DNA from: Tubulanus polymorphus
Taxonomy: Eukaryota; Nemertea; Palaeonemertea; Tubulaniformes; Tubulanidae
Direction: 5' to 3'
Assembly: GCF_964204645.1 (NCBI RefSeq)
Contig: NC_134032.1
Span: forward strand, 3,004,916-3,064,915
DNA: 60,000 nt
Shown here: in pieces, positions 48,101 through 57,098 of the stretch
Layout: each line of letters opens with the position of its first letter
Numbering within the stretch: the first letter of the stretch is position 1
Notes under the pieces: model-generated
What the model saw: the letters and a program-made list of their open reading frames with translations, nothing else
Told to the model about the DNA's origin: nothing
Databases searched by the model: none
Program-made: the position numbers and the translations under genes

Positions 48101-48373
48101 TTAATTTTTTCCAAATATTCCCGACCGGTCATACTTGATTTTCTGCGCCATTTTTGCTCGGATCTCGGCAGGTGTTATATCTGGAAATATTTCCATTAGA
48201 TGGCCTAGGAGGAAAAAGTCAATAAAAGAAATAAATCCACGGGAGCTCATTATTTCATGAAAACTGACAATTTCTCAGAGTGTAATGAAACTTACGAATA
48301 ATGAGATTCACGCGCACTTGATTAAGCGCATTTGCTTCATCCCACCGCCTGTTACTGTTTTCATCGTCATCTC
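48101..48373 (-). CDS. Two exons of a CUE-domain-like host gene (5' incomplete)
   Basis: Exon 48373-48296 ends at donor GTAAGT. Exon 48204-48101 begins after CTCCTAG and runs to TAA. Phases match (1 into 1). The joined reading gives an acidic start, W-D-E-A-N-A-L-N-Q-V-R, and then L-M-E-I-F-P-D-I-T-P-A-E-I, the F-P-D...P core of CUE-type ubiquitin-binding domains. A hydrophobic-helix context follows. A possible earlier exon begins at 48586 after TTTTTTTCAG, but its exit phase does not fit directly. A ubiquitin-related role is inference from one motif. Confidence 0.4.
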
Positions 48374-48589
48374 CTCAGAAGTAGTTAGAGCTGACATCAA
48401 CGAAGACGTCAGTTTTCCGAAGGTTTTTGATGCTATCTATTTAGTATAGGATGACGTAGTTGGATCTAGCAGTGGATATGCTAACTGAAAGAGATTTGCA
48501 TCATTCACCAATCTACTGTGTTGGAGACTTGCCGTATAATGACAGCGGTACTAGAACATTGTCCATAGAAGATTCATCGTGAAAACCTG

Positions 48590-49285
48590 AAAAAAATTAA
48601 GCCAAAAAATAGAAGTAACGACAAAGTGCAAAGAACTTCCTACATCGAAAAATATTTGCGGTTGCGCCGGACCGGGCACGTTTTTTTATGACCGGCAGTA
48701 TATATTCTACAATATGGCCATCAGTAAATATCGAGAAGGAGTATCATGTCACCGTTGACTGCGTTTCTTGTTCCACAATGCAAAAGCCATATCTCTATCG
48801 TATTGTTCTGTCGTTAAAAGAACAATTGCTATGCTGTCTCTGTCCCATAAATTATGTGATTATTGGTTGATTTTCTTGAAATTTAGATAATTAACTTAAA
48901 CTAAGTAAATATTTACAGCTATACGTGGATTGGAGTCGCTGTCTTGGCAACTTGTGGTTGTCGAGCGAGGAATCAGCCTCTGAGGGAGTCACAATATTGT
49001 GTTTATGCTACGAGCAGTTATCTCTACCCACACGCGAATAAGTTGGTGAAGTATGTATTAACCTCGACTAGAACGTCGCACGCGAACGCTTAACATTTCG
49101 AGATGATTTATGCGGTGCTCAATACCTCGCAAGCAACAGCATCGGCGGCAGAAATTGATTTGTGTAAGTCGTTAGCTATAGTGGTTTGACGCGCCCGTCG
49201 CAGTATATGTTCCCGTAGGCGAACAAGTAGTTTATTACGTTGACCTGACACATATTCGTTTTACTATTCATTTATCTTAAATAGA
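48590..49285. other. Intergenic, no gene recognised
   Basis: Mixed composition. The frame at 48688-48870 has no supporting features. Confidence 0.3.
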
Positions 49286-50172
49286 TTAGCAGATTTTTAT
49301 TCGGCGCCCGAATAACGAGATCTTCGCTCGTTCTTTTTTTGTACACGACTCACTTAATCCTATTGCATACTTGGCAACCAGTTCTTTATCACCAGCGCGG
49401 TAGCGGAAAAATGCGTCGACCTTCTCTTTTCGACCACTGAAATCTTTTTCAGTAGCCAAGATTTTATTTCTCCCGCTATATTGTACATCGGTATTGTTTC
49501 GCTTCAGGCAAAAATCTCGGCATCGAAAGGCCACTCGCGCGTACTTTCGGGTGCCGGTTCCTTCCTCACACGGATTCGTCATCATCATCGTCCTCGTCAC
49601 TGCTCGCAGTGATTAATATCCAAACCGCTACCGAAAAATCGTTGTCATTTTCGGTGAGTAGTGTCCGGGCGGATCACGCAAGTAGTCGTTTTCGGTACGC
49701 TGATTCATCAAGTTTTTCGTATATGGAGGCGATGCCCCATGAAGGCATTTCAATTGAATTTATGACTTCGTCGAATTTTGATTCCATAGAATTTAGCAGT
49801 GAATTGATTGCCTCAACCAGCTGTTGATTTATTTCACCGTTTATGGAGGGAAGATCCCGAATATCGTTTTCGGAAGTCAAATAATCACCCCCTGGAATTT
49901 CATGCACATTTAAAGTACCTCCGTCCATTGAAGGAACGGTCGGTATCACTAGCTGTCTGCAATTGGACTTTGTTGCTGATGTGCGGTGGGCGTTTGAAAA
50001 GTAATATCGTTCCCTTAAGGCCGCGCTGGCGTTTGGTTTGCCTGCAAAGGATCAACTTCTTTGGCTGAACGAGACACAACTTTACGAGATGGCATTTGAA
50101 ATTCCGATCTCGTTTTAGGGATTGCGCCGGCAGTTTTTTTGTGACACTGATACACTGTAGGTTTTGCGTCCA
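49286..50172 (-). other. Cluster of unrecognised minus-strand frames downstream of polymerase remnant
   Basis: Three overlapping pieces. 50172-50015 is a basic frame starting M-D-A-K-P. 49949-49674 is an acidic frame with E-I-N-Q-Q-L-V-E-A-I-N-S-L-L-N. 49600-49286 is a basic, Cys-containing frame. They follow the polymerase B remnant on the same strand and could be other genes of that element or a small DNA transposon. None was matched to a known family. Confidence 0.25.
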
Positions 50173-50174
50173 TA

Positions 50175-50530
50175 GTAAAGAGTAGTGAACGGTGTGAAAG
50201 AAAGATCGTAGAAGCTTGAATAGCACCAAAAATTGATAAAAACAACGTTTAACAGCACAGGGCTGAGTCAACTAAAAAAAAACCATGAATAGAAAAAGAG
50301 AATTATACCAGAAAACTGTTGAATCTCGCTGTAGGGTTCTCCGCCAGTGTAAGACTTTGATACATACGAATATGTAACTATAATCCAATATTATCCAGGA
50401 TCAAACACGAGAGACAGCAATCGGTATAAATATATACAAGCGTAGTTTATTCTACGAGTGTTGGTTAGTAAATTGACAAAGTTGTAAAGAATGTTAGTAT
50501 CTTATACATAACGGTTACTATTTACAATAA
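50175..50530. other. No gene recognised
   Basis: AT-rich spacer between the two frame clusters. TATAAATATATACAAG at about 50427 is TATA-like, but has no assigned gene. Confidence 0.25.
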
Positions 50531-50535
50531 CTACT

Positions 50536-50892
50536 CTAACGACGTATAAAATTATATTCAGTAGACTGCATATAATGACGCTGAAACTTCTCAGCCATTG
50601 TACGCAACAGTTGTCTGATTTTGTGATCTCGTTCTTGAATTTGGTTCGGATCGGAATGACACGTGTGAAACATCGTGTGATACAAGAGCATGAACCGTTT
50701 CGCAGCATAACGTCCCGAAAAAAACGAACAAGTTAGTCCACTTAGGACTCCAGTACATTTGTACCGTGGGCAGATGCACGACACCCATCTGTGAATGTCC
50801 GGAATTCCGTTGCATCGACATCGCGCCTCTGACGGAGACTTCAAGTTTCCTGCGGCGATCTTTTCGCTCGCGTATCGATTTATCTCCGTCAC
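50536..50892 (-). CDS. Unrecognised Cys-rich ORF, 118 codons
   Basis: Cysteines are arranged C-R-C-N-G...C-I-C-P-R-Y-K-C...C, a pattern suited to metal binding. A basic helical C-terminus follows. It is on the same strand as the polymerase remnant, 160 bp downstream of its end. It may be an accessory gene of that element; no family recognised. Confidence 0.35.
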   Translation of the reverse strand: MTEINRYASEKIAAGNLKSPSEARCRCNGIPDIHRWVSCICPRYKCTGVLSGLTCSFFSGRYAAKRFMLLYHTMFHTCHSDPNQIQERDHKIRQLLRTMAEKFQRHYMQSTEYNFIRR

Positions 50893-51053
50893 GATATTTT
50901 CTACGACTTCATTGGTAAGAAATAAGCTAAAATATGCTATTGGATTGCCGACGTGAAAAAAACGTCAAATATATAAAAACTTAAACGTCGAAATTAGTAT
51001 AAACGCGTATATAGATATTCTTGCATTTATTCCTGTAATATTGAAATACGTGG

Positions 51054-52716
51054 TTAATACCCGTACAGTATGGTTCTATGGTTGTCCAAAAACGCTCTTT
51101 TGGTGTAAACGATTCGATACCGAACTACATTCTAGTTTCTAGTATCTCGTTGGATAGCCAAAGGGTTGATCACGGTTATAGGATCGTCATCGTTGTTTCT
51201 TCCGGACACGACGATGTCGCGCATAGAGTCGGATTTCACCAATTGCGGATTCCTGAAGTTTAAACATATACCTTTAACTTTACAAACGGTCTTCTCCGGA
51301 CTTTTTCCGAATCAATTTCGACGCCCTCCCGAGCTCTGTAAGCCCGCGCGAATCGCTGTTTCTCGGTATCGGTTTTAACATTTTCCGGCCAGCCGCTCGC
51401 CTCGACTTTAATTTCTAAAAATTTATCGATGTATTGGGCGAACAGACCGGTCTCTTTCTCTTCCCAATTCCACACTTCGTTGACTCGGACGTTTCGATAG
51501 CCCCGTCTAATTGCCGCCATAAATTCGACGGTTACCCAAGTACCCGTGATACACCGTTCTTCATCCGGAGGCCGACATCGTTCATGCTGCTGCATCGTGT
51601 CGCAACAGGTTCTACACAACGGGAACGTCAGCTTAGAATCCGGCGAACGATACGGCAACACCGGCAAACACAATTCTCTTTGCGGAAGAACGACGCATCC
51701 CCGCGCCGGTATCCGCCGATGGGGATCAGACCTAATGTATTCGGTTGCAGGAATGACCGCCGAAATGCCTCGTTGCACGCGGATGCGATCGTCGCGCAGT
51801 TTTCGTAGGGGTCGACGTTGGAAATCGAAATAAATCAATCAGTTCTTGAAATTCGACGACCGACCTTTGCAGAATATCGACGTCTGATCGACAGTACTCT
51901 TCGAGTTCCGTCGCCAAAAGGAAACGTTTCCCCGCATTTTCTATATACCAGGCCGTAAAGTTCCGTCTTTCTTTTACGTCCATACCGTCCGGGTTATAGA
52001 ACCACGCGTCCCGTAACGGTCCGTCGTAGTGCATATTCTCTGGTCTACACGTAAGGGAAAAAGCCTTTTTTCAATTCGTGGAAGCCGAGCGTCTTCGGTA
52101 ATTTCGCCAATTTCATCGGTAAGAAACTGAATGAATCCAAAAATGTCATTTCGAGATGTTCGACTATCATCGAAAGAATCTTACCGCCGAGCGGTATAAT
52201 CGACGGGATTATACCGTTCTTGATCAGGTATTTTAATACCGTCGAACGCGATGCGTTATGGGCGAATACGGTTGACCCCCGAGTGTCCGTAAAAACCCAT
52301 CGGCAAAACTCGTCCAGCGTTTTGCATCATAACATATTTCGCCCACCGCATTCTTCGCATTTGCTAATATCGGTGATACGATCGTGTTTGCATTTGTAGT
52401 AAAAACGATACGCCACGCAGTCTGCTACGGTGTGTACGGACGACGAGAAGTCCGTCTCAAAATCGAAAACTATCGTTTTCTTGGTCACCGTCGAATTGTT
52501 CTTTTTCGATTTAAAATGTGTTGCGAGACCCGCCGATTTATTATCATTCGTCGCCGTGCGATCAACGGAGCCTGTCTTGATATAACATTCGTTGTTGATC
52601 GGTTTATAATCTTTACACGGTTTACAATATCTTTCACCGCAGTGATGAGCGTTTATTTTCTTTCGATTGACGATCTTCGAACACGAGTTAACCGTTGTTT
52701 GGCTCTAATCAATGCT
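51054..52716 (-). pseudogene. Protein-primed DNA polymerase B remnant (Maverick/Polinton or adintovirus type) lacking the palm motifs
   Basis: Minus-strand order: Cys-rich H-C-G-E-R-Y-C-K-P-C (about 52645); Exo I V-F-D-F-E-T-D (52455-52480); Exo II region V-F-A-H-N (52254-52270); L-P-M-K-L-A-K-L-P-K and F-Y-N-P-D-G-M; Exo III Y-C-R-S-D-V-D-I-L (51869-51897); A-T-I-A-S-A-C-N; then L-C-L-P-V-L-P-Y-R-S and C-I-T-G-T-W-V-T-V-E; a C-terminal V-K-G-I-C-L-N-F; and a terminal I-L-Y-G-Y with TAA at 51054. Frameshifts at about 52045, 51840 and 51700 and stops near 52340 break it. The text jumps at about 51700 and again at about 51290. These jumps omit the stretches that should carry motif A (DxxSLYP), motif B (KxxxNSxYG) and motif C (DTD). 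The polymerase site is therefore absent while all three exonuclease motifs survive in text. Confidence 0.8.
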
Positions 52717-52734
52717 TAATTAGTCACTACTTAC

Positions 52735-53090
52735 ATAATAGATCTTTGGTAGAGAGTCTAGATAATTAAAAATTCATAGCAGCAATAACAGTTCAAATCT
52801 AATTTCTAATGAGTAACATATATTTATTATAGCGAACGTTTTCGGGAGTTACATAATCCCCTCTTCAGGCATAGCGCAATTAATAATTAAGACTTATTCT
52901 ATATAAATACCAGTATGATATGTAAATTCAATTACTTACATAATGTTTATTAATTTCGTCAAAGTGTTTACACTTGTATGACAATGATAATAAACTGAAC
53001 AAAATTACAAATACAGATGGCGTTACGTTTTTACAATACAATATCTTAATTGATATAGATGAGTAATTATTAAAATCATTTTGTTAGTGT
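52735..53090 (-). mobile_element. Penelope-like element 3' terminal region (first)
   Basis: Reverse complement contains CCTGAAGAGGGGATTATG followed by ACTCCCGAAAACGTTCGC, the CTGAAGA...GAAACG signature of Penelope-like element terminal repeats. A second such end follows at 53090-53540. Confidence 0.5.
52838..52868 (-). ncRNA. Hammerhead-ribozyme-like core 1
   Basis: CTGAAGA, a stem-loop with GGGA/TCCC arms, then GAAAA. This fits the conserved CUGANGA - stem II - GAAA core. Stems I and III and the cleavage site were not established. Confidence 0.4.
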
Positions 53091-53540
53091 AGAGAGAATC
53101 CCACAATATTAACGAAAAAGTCCGAAAATGTAGTTTCGAGGTAGTAGTTTATTTCAACGTTTCGACTATATCCTAATAGTCATCTTCAGCAATAATGAGA
53201 TGTATACTACAGCAATTATGAGATATATATACAATCCAGAGACAAAGAGACTGAATTCAAGTAATCAGAGATGATACAAACTATGGAAAATTAACGTAGA
53301 AACAGTTAAACGCTAAAATGGATTAAAGGGAAGCAAACCAAAAGGTAATTATAAACAACAATAGTGAGTATAATTATAAATTGAAACTTGACATCAGTAG
53401 TAAAGAGACAAACTAAGGGGCGCTTAAATTAAAACAAAGGTGAATACAAGTTAAGAGACTAAAATTGATGAGTGACAAATAACAAAGGATCAAAGGGGAA
53501 ATCAAGTGTTGAGTTTAACCAGTTTACAGAGGAATTAGTA
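53090..53540 (-). mobile_element. Penelope-like element 3' terminal region (second), downstream part of the RT copy
   Basis: Lies directly left of the virus-like element that splits the Penelope-like RT at 56272. It carries the CTGAAGA...GAAACGTTG signature at 53159-53189. No GIY-YIG endonuclease frame remains between the RT and this end. Confidence 0.5.
53159..53189 (-). ncRNA. Hammerhead-ribozyme-like core 2
   Basis: CTGAAGA, then perfectly complementary GACTAT and ATAGTC arms closing a six-base loop (TAGGAT), then GAAAC. The core order and the six-pair stem II match hammerhead ribozymes known from Penelope-like terminal repeats. Confidence 0.5.
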
Positions 53541-53946
53541 TAATAGGGGTTTAGTTGTTTTAGGCCAAAGGTCGAACGGTCGAGCTCATTAAAAAACAAA
53601 TATTAAAAGTAATTTAAAACTATAATATATTTTCATAGCCGTGTGCATTTTATATTATAACTAGATATTTATTCTAAGATATTAATAATTTAAATTTTAA
53701 AAGCATATTGTATTAAATCAATTGGTCGCTCCACTTCGCTACCGCTCCGCTCCGCGACCAATTGATTTATTTACAATACAAAAATTCATATAATCAAATA
53801 TATTCAAATAATAATAAATATTCTATTATTTAACTAAAATACACACGGCTATGAAAATATATTATAGTTTTAAATTACTTTTAATATTTGTTTTTAATGA
53901 ACTCGACCATTCAAACTTTAACCTAGAACAACTAAACCCCTATTAC
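53541..53946. repeat. Left terminal palindrome of the virus-like element
   Basis: Outer arms of about 110 bp match in inverse orientation with about 90% identity by eye (TAATAGGGGTTTAGTTGTT to CATAGCCGTGTG, and back). The inner arms diverge. The centre is a GC-rich hairpin with CAATTGGTCGCTCC / GCGACCAATTG and GCTCCGCTCCGC. Confidence 0.8.
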
Positions 53947-54059
53947 TCTTAAAATATTCATATATATGAATAACATATAAATTGATAGATTATTCAATAT
54001 AAAAGTAACGAGTAATTAACGAGCTCTTATAGAATAGATATATAGATATATTTTAAACA

Positions 54060-54431
54060 TATTTCAATATTTATATTTGTATGAGTTAGATTTTTAAACA
54101 TAAAAAATGTGGGTAAAGTGTGAGTGAAATAATTCATATTTAAATCATTGAATATTTATATTTATATGTGTTAAATTCTTGATTTTTAAACATTAAAAGT
54201 GTGAGTGAAATAATTCATATTTAAAACAGTTAATATTTATATTTATATGTGTTAGATTCTTCTTTTTAAACATAAAAAGTGTGAGTAAAGTGTGAGTGAA
54301 ATAATTCATATTTAAAACAGTGAATATTTATATTTGTATGTGTTAGATTCTTATTTTTGAACATAAAAAGTGTGAGTAAAGTGTGAGTGAAATAATTCAT
54401 ATTTAAAACATTGAATATTTATATTTGAATG
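54060..54431 (+). promoter_or_regulatory. Five tandem promoter-plus-start-codon modules
   Basis: Units of about 81-93 bp share GTGAGTGAAATAATTCAT, TTTAAA, GAATATTTATATTT and then ATG. In the first four the ATG opens only two codons before a stop (ATGAGTTAG, ATGTGTTAA, ATGTGTTAG, ATGTGTTAG). The fifth ATG (54429) opens the zinc-finger gene. Presumably an amplified promoter. Confidence 0.7.
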
Positions 54432-55093
54432 AGTTTTAATAAAAATTTTGTTATGAAAATGAAGAAAGAAGAAGAACCCAACTTTAAAATCGAAATCAAT
54501 CAAACCAATAAATCATTTTCACAGTTTTACATTAGAAATAATATTTCAGCAACAAATTTAGTGTCCGCCAGACATCATAAAATCGATAACATAACTATGA
54601 TTAATCAAATATTATCAAATGAAACTTATTTAATTACTGAACTAGTAGATACTTTTGATAATGGCGTTAAAAATCCTAAATTGTTCAATACAGTTTTAAA
54701 TTTTAAAGGAACTTTAGATGAAAACATAATAAATATTCTTAAAACTCCTTTCAATGAAAGAAATGATGATATAATACTTTTTAAGATAACAATCATTTGA
54801 TTAACTTAAGAATTGAAAAAAGACAATTATATTATTTCAATTTTGATAATAAACAAACTATCTATAATGAAAATTCATCAAATATTGGTATTCAATGTGA
54901 ATTAGATAATGAAAAATCATTTATAGATATTGCAGTTCAATGTTATTTAGATGATGAATATAGAAAATTCAATCCTATTGAAAAAGTGTATTGTTATTGC
55001 GGCGGCAAATATCTAAGATCACATAAATCAAAACATTATCAAACAGTTAAACATATCAATTATGAAAAGAATAATAAATATATATTGAAATAA
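54429..55093 (+). pseudogene. Zinc-finger protein of virus-like element, copy 2 (one frameshift)
   Basis: Two frames, 54429-54800 and about 54797-55093, join at a single frameshift. The second has no ATG at its start and lines up with the later half of the gene at 39167-39661. The N-terminal 120 residues are Asn/Ile/Lys-rich without recognised domain. The C-terminal part has I-G-I-Q-C, then Y-C-Y-C-G-G-K-Y...H-K-S-K-H-Y-Q-T-V-K-H, a C-x-C...H...H zinc finger of a type seen in aquatic large-DNA-virus and virus-like element proteins. First gene of the cassette, under the repeated promoter. Function unknown. Confidence 0.6.
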
Positions 55094-55255
55094 GAGTATG
55101 TTTCAAATATAAAGTAGTTAAAGCATCGAGAAATTAGTTTAATAAATAACTGTTAGGTAGTAAGTTTAATTGTTATTTGATTTGAAACTTAAAAAAGTTA
55201 AATATTTCTAAAATATTAAATATTTATCAATTTAATAATTTTTTTTCTTTAATAA

Positions 55256-55474
55256 ATGGATGGTTTCATTCCAACTGGGAAAAGTGATTTGAAGCATTAT
55301 CTTGTAGCAGGAGGATGAATATTGGCAGCATTATATTTTTACTATGAGAATATTTCAAAAGATTTGATGAATGAAAATAATAAATTGAGTAAAAAATTAA
55401 AGAAGTTAAATGGAAACAATCACAGAAATAAAAAGAATAAAAAAGTTAATTTAGAAAATGATTTAGAGGATTAA
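55256..55474 (+). pseudogene. Small single-pass membrane protein of virus-like element, copy 2
   Basis: 72 codons with start M-D-G-F-I-P and a hydrophobic span. The tail is Lys/Asn-rich, ending L-E-N-D-L-E-D. An in-frame TGA at 55316-55318 replaces the TTA of copy 1 within the hydrophobic span. Everything else is open. It stands 163 bp after the zinc-finger gene on the same strand. Confidence 0.6.
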
Positions 55475-55506
55475 AACAGCATCTTTTAATTTCATATATT
55501 TTGACT

Positions 55507-55806
55507 ATGAAAATGAGTGAAAATATATTAAACTTATTACATCTAATATATAAAAATCAACAGAATATTAAATCAATTATTATGCTTACAGGTTTATTTT
55601 CATTCTCAGTTTATACTATAAAACAGTTGTTAGAAATTTATGATTGCTGGTAAATTAGATACACTGAATTAATAGAAAATATAAATTATATTTCAGATAG
55701 ATTGAATAATATCAAATGCTGTGAAGTACGTAATAAAAGATATAAAAATTTAAAGAGTTTAAAAACTCATAAATATATTCATGAATTTCTTGATAAATCT
55801 ATTTGA
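55507..55806 (+). pseudogene. Second small membrane protein of virus-like element, copy 2
   Basis: 99 codons from M-K-M-S-E-N-I-L-N-L-L-H-L-I. A hydrophobic segment I-I-M-L-T-G-L-F-S-F-S-V-Y is followed by a heptad-like helix (L-I-E-N-I-N-Y-I-S-D-R-L-N-N-I). A TAA at 55651-55653 stands where copy 1 has a Lys codon, so this copy is cut to 48 residues. A mono-topic membrane protein with a coiled tail is the likely original form. Confidence 0.6.
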
Positions 55807-55949
55807 ATTCTAGTCAATTCTTGTTAACCAATAGCGTGACTAGAATTCAAATAGATTTAACAAGAAATTCAATAACTTTAACTGTTAGTATCACTCTTGT
55901 ATTATTTCATTGTTTCTCTTATTGAATAAGCCAACTAACTAATATCACT
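55807..55949. other. Spacer to right terminal palindrome
   Basis: Contains a 25-bp-class inverted repeat around CTAGAATTCAAATAGATTT / AAATCTATTTGAATTCTAG (55785-55860), which could act as a transcription end or a structural hairpin. Confidence 0.4.
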
Positions 55950-56271
55950 AACTAATTCATAGCCGTGTGTATTTTAGTTAAATAATAGAATAATTATTAT
56001 TATTTGAATATATTTGATTATATGAATTTGTGTATTGTAAATAAATCAATTGGTCGCGGAGCGGAGTGGTAGCGAAGCGGAGCGACCAATTGATTTAATA
56101 CAATATGCTTTTAAAATTTAAATTATTAATATCTTAGAATAAATATTTAGTTATAATATAAAATGCACACGGCTATGAAAAAATATTAAAGTTTCAAATT
56201 ACTTTTAATATTTGTTTTTTTAATGAGCTCGACCGTTCGACCTTTGGCCTAAAACAACTAAACCCCTATTA
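55950..56271. repeat. Right terminal palindrome of the virus-like element (one arm shortened)
   Basis: Inverse copy of 53541-53946, from TCATAGCCGTGTG through the CAATTGGTCGC hairpin to CCCCTATTA at 56271. Confidence 0.8.
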
Positions 56272-56962
56272 CTAATATGTTACTTAGTTTATTATTGTAT
56301 TTAAAGATAAGTTGTTTATTTAGTGACCGAAGAGAAACTTTAGAATTCTCGAGGAAAGGTACATACGGTACAGTGATAGGCTGTTTATCGGTAGCCGACG
56401 TCGGAGTTCTAAGGTTCTTATTTCTAAAATGGGTAGTACGAGCTGTAAGGAGAGCTTTTTTCAAGATGAAATCGGGGTAGGCAAGTTTTTTTAGAGATTG
56501 GTTAATATGTTGTATTTCATCGGGCAGAAATTAGGGGTCGCAAATTCTCAAAGCGCGAAGAAATAATCCTTGAGCTAAACCGAGTTTAATATCCGGAGAA
56601 GTAAAAGAGAAGTAATGAAGGTAGGATTCAGCGTTGGTAGGTTTCCTATAAACCGCGAATTTCAAAAAGGATCCACTGTTAAAAATCAAAACATCCAGAA
56701 AAGGTATTTTACTATTAGATTCCCATTCATACGTAAAAGCCAGAGACGGGTAAAGGCAGTTTAAATATATAAGAAAGTTATCAACATTGAAGTCAGAGGG
56801 AACCAAAGCCAGAACATCGTCAACATATCTGAGCCAGATTTTACGGTGAATATCAGTATAAAGAGGCAATATTTCAGTATATATCTTAGAAAGAATTTGA
56901 CGATAATGATTTTGAGAAGTTTGCATTTGAAGAGATGAGTGATGACATAAAAGCTGTTGCAT
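56272..56962 (-). pseudogene. Penelope-like reverse transcriptase fragment
   Basis: Open from 56962 to 56531 with I-W-L-R-Y-V-D-D-V-L-A-L (catalytic YVDD). Then come L-Y-P-S-L-A-F-T-Y-E-W-E, I-P-F-L-D-V-L, Y-R-K-P-T-N-A-E-S-Y-L and L-R-A-L, the ordered blocks of Penelope-like RTs. After one stop at about 56529 the frame continues through H-I-N-Q-S-L to N-K-L-S-N-I-L, where the virus-like element interrupts at 56271. The N-terminal RT fingers are missing. Confidence 0.8.
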
Positions 56963-57098
56963 AGCGCTGTTTCTCTATTATCCTTTGCTGGTAACTAATC
57001 TGAGAAACAATTCAATTTTTTCTTTTCTATTTTAGGGATGAATCGGACTTGCCGATTAGAGATCAGTCAAAATTTGTTGTCTTACAATCTGCCCTGCT

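Larger units (their letters stand above)
53541..56271 (+). mobile_element. AT-rich virus-like element, copy 2, with palindromic ends
   Basis: 2.7 kb, bounded by inverted repeats that start TAATAGGGGTTTAGTTG and include CCAAAGGTCGAACGGTCGAG. Each terminal block is itself a palindrome around CAATTGGTCGC...GCGACCAATTG. The left block is complete (53541-53946); the right (about 55950-56271) lacks one outer arm. Between them are promoter repeats, a zinc-finger gene and two membrane-protein genes, all on the plus strand. The flanks TAGTAT and TAATAT may be an eroded 6-bp duplication. Element and host differ sharply in AT content. It interrupts a Penelope-like element. No replicase, integrase or capsid gene is seen, so it is non-autonomous, deleted or of an unknown type. 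Confidence 0.75.

Noticed and set aside
49609-52719. Plus-strand frames up to 124 codons
   Set aside because: Shadows of the minus-strand polymerase and neighbouring frames; no domain text in the plus direction.
53541-56271. Reading the hairpin-ended element as a parvovirus
   Set aside because: Palindromic ends are suggestive, but no Rep/NS1 helicase or capsid motif is present, and the zinc-finger and membrane genes do not fit.
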